10,861 nt of DNA, from positions 1 to 10,861 of the forward strand of contig JAHHSB010000031.1 of NCBI GenBank assembly GCA_020025415.1, given 5' to 3'. This document shows positions 5,465 through 10,861 of the stretch, piece after piece (within the stretch, counting starts at the first letter, position 1; the number at the start of each line of letters is the position of its first letter). The stretch is from Oscillibacter sp. (lineage in GTDB: Bacteria; Bacillota; Clostridia; Oscillospirales; Oscillospiraceae). The notes under the pieces were generated by a model. That model was not told where the DNA came from. It saw nothing but the letters and a program-made list of their open reading frames with translations, and ran no database searches. A program made the position numbers and the translations under genes.

Positions 5465-6250
5465 TTACACCTGGCGTCCGCTAGTCTTTTCCCGGTCCCG
5501 GCGGATAAGCTGCTTGAGCGCCTCTACCGTCACCCGGACAGAGCTGGTGGTATCCTCGCTCATCTCCTGATCCAGACCGGCAGTCTCTCGCTCCTGGTTC
5601 AAGATGACATGGAAACAAGAGCCGCAGCGGCAGCCCAGGGCCGCCGCCACCACGAACAGCGCCGCCGACTCCATCTCGCTGGCCTTGACGCCCAGCCGCT
5701 TCCAAGTCTCCCACTTTTGCTGGAGCTCATAGTACACCGGCGAGGCCTCGGGGCTGTGCTGGCCGTAAAAGCTGTCCTTGCACTGGACCACCCCCGCATG
5801 GACAGGCAGGCCCAGGTTCTCCGCCGCCTGCACCAGGCAGTTGGTCACCTCCAGGTCGGCCACAGCGGGGAATTCCAGGGGGGCGTACTCCCGGCTGGTA
5901 TGCTCGAAGCGGATGGCCCCGGTGGCCACCACGATGTCCCCGGAGCGGACATCCAGGTCGATGCCGCCGCAGGTCCCCGTGCGCAGGAAGGTATCCGCCC
6001 CGCACTTGTGCAGCTCCTCCATGGCGATGGCCGCCGACGGCCCGCCGATGCCCGTGGAGCAGGCGGTGACCTTCTCCCCCAGCAGCGTCCCGGTCCAGAC
6101 GTTATACTCCCGGTTGCAGGCCACCTGCCGGGCATCGTCGAAGAGCGCGGCAATGGCAGACACCCGCCCCGGATCCCCGGGCAGGATGCAGTAACGGCCC
6201 ACGTCGTCGGCGGTACAGTGAATGTGAAATTGTTTTTCCAATGCTTGCAT
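5465..6250 (-). CDS. udp: Uridine phosphorylase-family nucleoside phosphorylase
   Basis: Nucleoside phosphorylases of this family split uridine (or related nucleosides) with phosphate to give the base and ribose-1-phosphate, in pyrimidine salvage. The 261-residue length matches the family. Visible motifs: the phosphate loop LPGDPGRV (23-30), CSTGIGGPS (64-72), [10 protein letters not shown] (87-96, phosphate-contacting Arg90 and Thr93), [10 protein letters not shown] (123-132, almost as in E. coli Udp) and the ribose-binding EMES (192-195). The base-recognition loop reads [11 protein letters not shown] (161-171), which keeps the Gln but lacks the Arg of the E. coli Q-x-R motif, and NQER replaces NRTQ near 218-221. 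Such variants are common in Clostridia annotated as uridine phosphorylase, but the exact base is uncertain. The start at 6250 has AGAGGGG upstream and a promoter at 6299-6327. Confidence 0.87.
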   Translation of the reverse strand: MQALEKQFHIHCTADDVGRYCILPGDPGRVSAIAALFDDARQVACNREYNVWTGTLLGEKVTACSTGIGGPSAAIAMEELHKCGADTFLRTGTCGGIDLDVRSGDIVVATGAIRFEHTSREYAPLEFPAVADLEVTNCLVQAAENLGLPVHAGVVQCKDSFYGQHSPEASPVYYELQQKWETWKRLGVKASEMESAALFVVAAALGCRCGSCFHVILNQERETAGLDQEMSEDTTSSVRVTVEALKQLIRRDREKTSGRQV

Positions 6251-6298
6251 AACGCGCCCCTCTTTCTTTTCCCAGGCATGGCTTTGATTGGTGCTTGC

Positions 6299-6327
6299 AT
6301 CATACCAAATTTTTGGGCAAACCGCAA
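6299..6327 (-). promoter_or_regulatory. Promoter of the phosphorylase gene
   Basis: On the minus strand: TTGCGG (6327-6322), a 17-bp spacer and TATGAT (6304-6299) preceded by TGG, an extended -10 element. The start site is about 40 nt before the ATG at 6250. A weak -35 with an extended -10 suggests moderate or regulated expression; no operator was recognised. Confidence 0.65.
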
Positions 6328-6342
6328 GGGCGGGACCCCAAC

Positions 6343-6370
6343 TTGACAGCATCCTGCCTTGTGGTATAAT
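6343..6370 (+). promoter_or_regulatory. Near-consensus promoter of the SdpI-family gene
   Basis: TTGACA (6343-6348), a 16-bp spacer and TATAAT (6365-6370) preceded by TGG (extended -10). Both boxes are perfect consensus. It lies back to back with the phosphorylase promoter, the two -35 boxes being 15 bp apart, so a single bound protein could affect both. Confidence 0.85.
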
Positions 6371-6425
6371 CAGGGCAACACCAAGCAATCTCCCCTGTCC
6401 TTGTTTCCGGAAAGGAGGCATTTCC

Positions 6426-6785
6426 ATGGGTTTTTGGATCTTTATGCTGCTCATGTCCCTGCTGATCCCGCTGCTGATGCTGGGTCTGGGGCTGCTGTTT
6501 TTCTTCCGGCCGCCCCGGAAGATCCAATCCTTTTACGGGTACCGTACCCGCCGCTCCATGTCCAGCCCCGCCGCGTGGGTCTTTGCCCACCAGTATTTTG
6601 GGCGGCTGTGGGCCATTCTGGGGGCAGTGATGCTGCCGCTGTCCGCTATGGCTATGTGCCTGGTGCTAGGGAAGGGTACGGACACCGTGGGGCTGGTGGG
6701 CGGCGCACTGTGCGGCATCCAGTGTATCCCCATGATCATCCCGATCATTTTCACGGAACTGGCCCTGAAGCGCACCTTTGGCTGA
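6426..6785 (+). CDS. SdpI-family small membrane protein
   Basis: A 119-residue protein with three hydrophobic segments (about 4-27, 60-82 and 88-112). Between the first two lies [27 protein letters not shown] (starting at residue 36), the conserved cytoplasmic signature of the SdpI/YhfL family, usually (N/S)xFxGYRTxxSM followed by a Trp and an N/H-x-Y. In Bacillus subtilis SdpI protects against the SdpC toxin and also signals through SdpR, but most members have no assigned role. No sdpABC toxin genes or SdpR-type regulator lie nearby, so immunity should not be assumed. The start at 6426 follows AAAGGAGG by 7 nt. It is a single-gene unit with a very strong promoter. Confidence 0.85.
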   Translation: MGFWIFMLLMSLLIPLLMLGLGLLFFFRPPRKIQSFYGYRTRRSMSSPAAWVFAHQYFGRLWAILGAVMLPLSAMAMCLVLGKGTDTVGLVGGALCGIQCIPMIIPIIFTELALKRTFG

Positions 6786-6814
6786 GGGCGGATCTCCTTT
6801 TATACAACGAACAA

Positions 6815-6840
6815 AGCGCGCCGGCCTCAGCCGGCGCGCT
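6815..6840. terminator. Hairpin between convergent SdpI-family and mutS2 genes
   Basis: A perfect 11-bp GC-rich stem (6815-6825 with 6830-6840) and a 4-nt loop, flanked by T-rich sequence on the plus strand and a short TTTG on the minus strand. It lies between the stop at 6785 and the mutS2 stop at 6858 and probably ends both transcripts. Confidence 0.8.
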
Positions 6841-6857
6841 GTTTCTATCTTTAAGGA

Positions 6858-9248
6858 TTATTTTAACGTGACCACGGTCACGCCCGCCTCCCCCTCGCCA
6901 TAGACGCCCAGGCGGAAGGACTTGACGGCTTTGTTTTTCCGCAGCAGGTTGTGCACCGCCTTGCGCAGCGCGCCGGTGCCCTTGCCGTGGATGATGGTCA
7001 CCGTCTCCAGCCGGCCCATGACGGCGCTGTCCAAAAACAGCTCCACCACGCTCTCGGCCTCCAGGGTCTCCATGCCCCGGATATCCAGCTCTGAGGAAGC
7101 GGCTGCCCGGGGCAGCCGGACACTTCCCCCCTGCCGGGGAGCTGGCTTGTTGGCAGACTTTTGGGCCTCGTGGCCCTCCAGCAGCCTCACCTCGTCTGCC
7201 TCGGCCTTCATCTTGATGGCCCCGGCCCGCAGCTGCAGCGTGCCGCCCTTGCCCACGGACAAAACTTCCGCCGGGGTACGCACCCCGGGGATCTCCACCA
7301 GGTCCCCCTCCCGAATGGGGCGGCGGGGCTTAGGCACCGGCTCCCGTTCCCGGGAGCGGCTGTCCAGCCGTTCCTCCGCCTCGTTCAGGCGGCGGCGCAG
7401 CTCCGCCCGGGCCTCGTTGTCGTTCAGGGCCCGGTCCGCCCGGGCCTGAGCCTTGCGCATTTCCGCCAGTTCGCTGAAGGTCTGGTCGGCGGCAGCCCGG
7501 GCGTCGGCCAGGATGCGGTGGGCCTCCGCCTCGCCCCGGCTGCGGGCATTCTCCTTGGCCCGCTCCATCTGCTCCCGGAACTCCCGCGCCTTGCGGGCAT
7601 CCTCCTCCCGCAGGAGCTGGAGCCGGTCCAGCTCCTGCTCCCGCTTCTCCAGAGCCTGGCGCTTGCTCTCCAGCTGGGTGAGCACGTCTTCAAAGCGGAC
7701 GCTCTCCCCGCTCATCTGCTTTTTGGCCGCCTCGATCACGCCTTGGGGCAGACCCAGCCGCTGGGAGATGGCAAAGGCATTGGACTTGCCAGGCACGCCG
7801 ATCAGCAGCCGGTAAGTGGGCCGCAGGGTCTCCACGTCAAATTCACAGGAGGCGTTCTCCACCCCCGCCGTGGTCATGGCGTAGGTTTTCAGCTCGGCAT
7901 AGTGGGTGGTGGCGGCCAGCCGGGCCCCGCTGGCGCGCACCTGCTCGATGATGGCCACCGCCAGGGCGGCGCCCTCCACCGGGTCGGTGCCCGCGCCCAG
8001 CTCGTCGAAGAGCACCAGGCTGTGTCGGTCCGCTTCCTTCAAAATATTCACAATATTGACCATATGTGCCGAGAAAGTAGACAAACTCTGTTCAATACTC
8101 TGCTCATCGCCCACGTCGGCCAGCACCCGATGGAACACGGAAACCCGACTTTGATCCCCGGCGGGGATATGGAGACCGCACTGGGCCATCAGCGTCAGCA
8201 GACCCAAGGTCTTGAGGCTGACGGTCTTGCCGCCGGTGTTGGGGCCGGTGATCACCAAGGTGTCGAAGCTGACACCCAGCTCGATGTCGATGGGCACCGC
8301 CTTGGCCGGGTCCAGCAGCGGGTGGCGGGCCCGGCGGAGGCAGATCTCCCCATCGCCCCGGATCTCCGGCCGCCCGGCATTCATCTTGTAGGACAGCTCC
8401 CCCTTAGCGAAGATCACATCCAGCTGCACCAGGATCTGGTAGTCCCACTGAATCTTTTCCCGATAGACCGCCGCCTCGGCGGAAAGCTCCGCCAGGATGC
8501 GGTCGATCTCTTTACGCTCCTTGGCCTCCAGCTCAATGAGCTCGTTGTTGGCCTGGACCACCCCCATAGGCTCCACAAAAATGGTAGCGCCGGAAGAGGA
8601 CACATCGTGGATCAGGCCCGGCAGGTCTCCCCTGTGCTCGGCCTTCACCGGCACCACGAAGCGGCCATCCCGCTGGGTGATGATGCTCTCCTGGAGCACC
8701 TTGGCATAGCTGGGGGATGAGATGATTTTTTGCAAGATCTGGCGGCTCTTGGCCTGGGCCGCCCTCATGTGCCGGCGGATATCCGCCAGTTCACTGCTGG
8801 CGGCGTCGGCGATGGTGTCCTCGTCCACGATGGCGGTGCGTATCTTGTCCTCCAGGAAGCGGTTTCCGTGGAGGCCCAGGAACAGCCGGTCCAGAGCTGT
8901 CTGCTTGCTCTCCTCCTCGCGGAAATACTCCCGGGTGCGGCGGGCCGCCGTCAGCACGCCGGCGATGGTCAGCAGCTCCCGGGTGTTTAGGCTGCCGCCC
9001 CGGTCCGCCCGCTCCAGCGCCTCATCCACCGGCTTGACGCCGGAAAAGGATGGGCTGCCCCGCAGGCCGATCAGTTCCCGGGCGGCGTCGGTCTCATCCT
9101 GCAGTCGCAGCACCTCCCCCGTCTCCGTCTCCGGGCGCAGGGCCAGGCAGCGGCGCTTGGCCTCGGCGCTGACCGCCTGCTCACTGAGCAGCTCCAGCAC
9201 CCGGGGCAGCTCCAGGGTACGCATGGACTTTCCCAACATTTCACTCAT
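6858..9248 (-). CDS. mutS2: Endonuclease MutS2
   Basis: A 796-residue MutS2, full length for the family. MutS2 is a MutS paralogue without the mismatch-reading domain; it has been linked to suppression of recombination and, in Bacillus subtilis, to rescue of collided ribosomes. Parts in order: a core/clamp region (about 1-310), the ABC-type ATPase with Walker A GPNTGGKT (335-342), Walker B LVLFDELGAGTDP (411-423, Asp415-Glu416) and the TTHY switch (447-450), a charged coiled coil (about 515-635), a KOW-like linker (about 645-690) and a C-terminal Smr domain with LDIRG (721-725) and HGKGTG (754-759). All catalytic motifs look intact. The start at 9248 has AGGAG 8 nt upstream. It is the last gene of the leftward cluster, 35 bp after the cysteine-rich gene. 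Confidence 0.97.
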   Translation of the reverse strand: MSEMLGKSMRTLELPRVLELLSEQAVSAEAKRRCLALRPETETGEVLRLQDETDAARELIGLRGSPSFSGVKPVDEALERADRGGSLNTRELLTIAGVLTAARRTREYFREEESKQTALDRLFLGLHGNRFLEDKIRTAIVDEDTIADAASSELADIRRHMRAAQAKSRQILQKIISSPSYAKVLQESIITQRDGRFVVPVKAEHRGDLPGLIHDVSSSGATIFVEPMGVVQANNELIELEAKERKEIDRILAELSAEAAVYREKIQWDYQILVQLDVIFAKGELSYKMNAGRPEIRGDGEICLRRARHPLLDPAKAVPIDIELGVSFDTLVITGPNTGGKTVSLKTLGLLTLMAQCGLHIPAGDQSRVSVFHRVLADVGDEQSIEQSLSTFSAHMVNIVNILKEADRHSLVLFDELGAGTDPVEGAALAVAIIEQVRASGARLAATTHYAELKTYAMTTAGVENASCEFDVETLRPTYRLLIGVPGKSNAFAISQRLGLPQGVIEAAKKQMSGESVRFEDVLTQLESKRQALEKREQELDRLQLLREEDARKAREFREQMERAKENARSRGEAEAHRILADARAAADQTFSELAEMRKAQARADRALNDNEARAELRRRLNEAEERLDSRSREREPVPKPRRPIREGDLVEIPGVRTPAEVLSVGKGGTLQLRAGAIKMKAEADEVRLLEGHEAQKSANKPAPRQGGSVRLPRAAASSELDIRGMETLEAESVVELFLDSAVMGRLETVTIIHGKGTGALRKAVHNLLRKNKAVKSFRLGVYGEGEAGVTVVTLK

Positions 9249-9283
9249 CTCGTTCTCTCCTGAAAAGGGTTTTTGCTTTACAT

Positions 9284-9763
9284 TTATTGATTAATATAGG
9301 GATTGGGCTCTTCCAGCAGCCAGGGCAGAATGTAGTTAAACTGCATCTGGCAGCAGGGGCGCGGGAAATCCTCGGGCAGCAGGTCGCAGTCGTTTTTAAA
9401 GCCCACGGAGAAGTCCTCCGTCAGATCGAACCACCCAGCGGAGAACAGCTGGTAGTCCCCGGGCTTCGAAGAGCCCTCCAGGACCCTGCCCACCAGATGA
9501 TACCAGCAGTCGCCGGTAATGGTACTCTTCGTGCCGGTGTAGCAGCACAGCTCCTGCACTTTCTCCGGGTCTAACCCCAGAGCGTCAAAGAAAGCCCGGA
9601 CGGACGCCGGCAGTTCCTTCACCGCCCGGACAAAGTTCCGGCAGCCGTCACACTGGCAGGTGATCCATGGCTCATTGTGGGCTGCGTAGTAGGCCCGTGT
9701 GGCTTCCACATCCACCTCCAAGCGGTAGACGCCGAAGATAAATTCCTGAATTTTTCGTTCCAT
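9284..9763 (-). CDS. Cysteine-rich protein of unknown function between recO and mutS2
   Basis: A soluble protein of 159 residues with no signal peptide or membrane segment; I do not recognise a named family. It has nine cysteines: Cys36, Cys38 and Cys41 in a CxCxxC pattern followed by RNFV, the pair Cys73-Cys74, then Cys86, Cys126 and the pair Cys137-Cys138. These could bind zinc or a metal cluster. Aromatic residues are also frequent (WYHL at 87-90, GWFDL at 110-114, FNYILPWLL at 142-150). The ATG at 9763 lacks a clear ribosome binding site, and a stop codon lies a short way upstream in frame, so this is the only ATG that gives the full protein. It lies 36 bp after recO and 35 bp before mutS2 on the same strand, so it is probably cotranscribed; a DNA-repair role is only guilt by association. 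Confidence 0.75.
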   Translation of the reverse strand: MERKIQEFIFGVYRLEVDVEATRAYYAAHNEPWITCQCDGCRNFVRAVKELPASVRAFFDALGLDPEKVQELCCYTGTKSTITGDCWYHLVGRVLEGSSKPGDYQLFSAGWFDLTEDFSVGFKNDCDLLPEDFPRPCCQMQFNYILPWLLEEPNPYINQ

Positions 9764-9799
9764 AGCGTATAATTCTGTCGAAATATTACCATTCGTATA

Positions 9800-10576
9800 C
9801 TATTTTGAGGGCAAATCCGAGATCCGCAGGCTCTTGTAAAAGTCCAGGGTGCGGAAGCCCCGTTCCAGTTGGGCCGCCGCAAAGGCCTCCGCCGCGCCGG
9901 CCAGAGCGTCCAGGGCGTCCCGGCCCAGGTGGAAGGAATAGAGCCGCTTGGCGTCCCCGTAGACGATGTGCCGCAGGGCGGCCAGTGCCTCCCCCCGCAA
10001 CGGCAGGGACAAGCCCACGCCCTTTTCTCCGCAATGGCGGCAGTGGACCACGCCCTGGACCACATCCAGCATGGGCTGCTCCGGCTTGGGCAGTCCGCAG
10101 TAGGCGCAGCTGTCCGCCAGGGGCTCATAGCCTGCCAGGCACAGCAGCTTGATCTCAAAGGCGGCCTTGGCCAGGGTGCAGTCCTTTTTCAAAACCGCAA
10201 GGGCGTAAAGCCCGTTGAGCAGATGCGCCAGGAGCGCCGGCGCCGGCTCTTCCTCGGTGGTGACGCACTCGGTGAGCTCGGCGAAGTAACAGCCCAGGGC
10301 CAGCCGCTCCAGATCGTTCCGCAGCCCACCGAAGAGTTCCAGGGTGGAACCCTCGTTGAGATAGTACCACTCCCCCCGGTGATATACTGTCAGTTCGGAA
10401 TAGGCCAGGGACTGGGCGCAGGCGGCAAATTTGCAGCCCTTGCGCCGGGCACCCCGGGCAATCACGGAGATCTTGCCCTGTTCCCGGGTCAGCACCGTGA
10501 GGATCTTATCCGCTTCTTTGGTTTCCGTCTCCCGCAGGACGATGCCCTGCACGACCAGATAGGGGGTGGATGCCAT
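9800..10576 (-). CDS. recO: DNA repair protein RecO
   Basis: RecO works with RecF/RecR to load RecA on to SSB-coated single-stranded DNA in recombinational repair. The 258-residue length is typical. The N-terminal OB-fold is recognisable (TPYLVVQGIVLRETETKEAD, residues 4-23, then LTVLTREQGKISVIARGARR at 26-45), followed by a helical domain. A zinc site is formed by two CxxC pairs, SCAYCG and VHCRHCG, in the middle-to-C-terminal part, as in Gram-positive RecO. The start at 10576 has AAGGAG 6 nt upstream. A YqzL-like mini-gene precedes it, an arrangement common in Firmicutes. Confidence 0.95.
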   Translation of the reverse strand: MASTPYLVVQGIVLRETETKEADKILTVLTREQGKISVIARGARRKGCKFAACAQSLAYSELTVYHRGEWYYLNEGSTLELFGGLRNDLERLALGCYFAELTECVTTEEEPAPALLAHLLNGLYALAVLKKDCTLAKAAFEIKLLCLAGYEPLADSCAYCGLPKPEQPMLDVVQGVVHCRHCGEKGVGLSLPLRGEALAALRHIVYGDAKRLYSFHLGRDALDALAGAAEAFAAAQLERGFRTLDFYKSLRISDLPSK

Positions 10577-10595
10577 AATCTACTCCTTGTATGTA

Positions 10596-10611
10596 GGGGC
10601 GGAGGCGCCCC
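10596..10611 (-). other. GC hairpin between the YqzL-like gene and recO
   Basis: GGGGCG (10596-10601) pairs with CGCCCC (10606-10611) around a 4-nt loop, about 20 nt upstream of the recO start codon and 4 nt past the YqzL-like stop. There is no T run in the leftward direction, so it is unlikely to terminate. It may stabilise or separate the messages, or be a remnant of a GC-rich interspersed repeat. Confidence 0.4.
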
Positions 10612-10614
10612 GCT

Positions 10615-10719
10615 TCATGTGTTCTGCCCGGTTGAAGGTTCCAAACAGGACTGGAACAACAGATAATACTCCGGCGCGCCGGTGGCGCAGAACAGCTTCC
10701 ATGCTTCTTGGGCAGTCAT
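10615..10719 (-). CDS. YqzL-like mini-protein
   Basis: A 34-residue ORF that starts MTAQEAWKLFCATGAPEYYL and continues LFQ. This matches the W-x-x-F-x-x-T-G-x-x-x-x-Y-L-L-F core of the YqzL family (about 45 residues in Bacillus subtilis, next to recO, function unknown). A strong AAGGAGG lies 8 nt upstream of the ATG at 10719. The part after the core (SCLEPSTGQNT) does not look like YqzL, and the protein is shorter than usual, so the 3' end may be altered or simply divergent. The stop at 10615 is 38 bp before recO, and the two are probably cotranscribed. Confidence 0.7.
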   Translation of the reverse strand: MTAQEAWKLFCATGAPEYYLLFQSCLEPSTGQNT

Positions 10720-10861
10720 TGGGCAGACCTCCTTTTTTACATAGTCTGCGGAATCTGTCGAAAACTATGTCGGGGAAAGTCTGTTACCAGGCTGATCTTT
10801 GATGTGCCGGATGTCTGTTTGCACTCCGCGGGGCGGAAGTAAAGTCCGCCCAGCCCAAGGT
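10720..10861 (-). other. Upstream region of the recO cluster, no assignable gene
   Basis: Two inverted repeats are visible: GGGCGGA/TCCGCCC (10831-10837 with 10845-10851) and ACATAGT/ACTATGT (10739-10745 with 10764-10770). One leftward frame is open from the window edge to a TAA at 10737 (about 40 codons, ending RQIPQTM), 18 nt before the YqzL-like ATG. That spacing would suit the tail of an upstream operon gene, but the residues match no family I know, for example not the C-terminus of Era. I see no convincing -35/-10 pair. Confidence 0.3.

Noticed and set aside
6426..6785. A toxin-immunity module around the SdpI-family gene
   Set aside because: No candidate toxin, maturation or regulator gene lies on either side; neighbours are nucleoside salvage and DNA repair genes.
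9774..10763. TCTGTCGAAA present both before the cysteine-rich gene (9774-9783) and before the YqzL-like gene (10754-10763)
   Set aside because: A 10-bp exact repeat is expected many times by chance in a window of this length, and the flanks do not continue the match.

Overview
The window looks like chromosomal DNA from a GC-rich, Gram-positive anaerobe of the class Clostridia, most likely an Oscillospiraceae-type gut bacterium (Flavonifractor/Lawsonibacter-like). The grounds are AAGGAGG-type ribosome binding sites, SigA-like promoters, a YqzL-like/RecO/MutS2 gene neighbourhood, and a GTG/ATG-poor, GC-biased coding style. The taxon is an inference from gene content; no 16S or other marker is present.

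Left end (1-280): the 5' end of a tRNA gene on the minus strand runs off the window. Just upstream of it lies a shrunken tRNA-Pro-like relic that shares 17 bp with the intact 5' end. A good extended -10 promoter drives both leftward, and a 15-bp perfect inverted-repeat terminator follows the next gene.

281-3422: two leftward metabolic genes, a penicillin V acylase/bile salt hydrolase-family amidase (281-1387) and a threonine ammonia-lyase with an ACT domain (2202-3422, own promoter and terminator). Between them is a rightward decayed small membrane-protein gene with two frameshifts, preceded by a folded leader.

3502-5435: two rightward membrane-protein genes, each with its own promoter: a heparan-alpha-glucosaminide N-acetyltransferase-like acyltransferase (its 5' leader has a strong hairpin) and a small MscS-type mechanosensitive channel.

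5465-6785: a uridine phosphorylase-family gene (leftward) and a SdpI-family membrane protein (rightward) are divergently transcribed from facing, near-consensus promoters about 40 bp apart.

6858-10719: a leftward DNA-maintenance cluster, read in transcription order as a YqzL-like mini-protein, recO, a cysteine-rich protein of unknown function, and mutS2. Gaps are about 35-40 bp, so it probably forms one operon. Terminators close most units.

Overall this is mainly ordinary housekeeping and accessory metabolism. I see no transposase, integrase, CRISPR array or obvious defence system. The most interesting points are the tRNA relic, the leader hairpins, the frameshifted small gene, the cysteine-rich protein inside the recO-mutS2 unit, and the active-site variants in the acylase and the phosphorylase.
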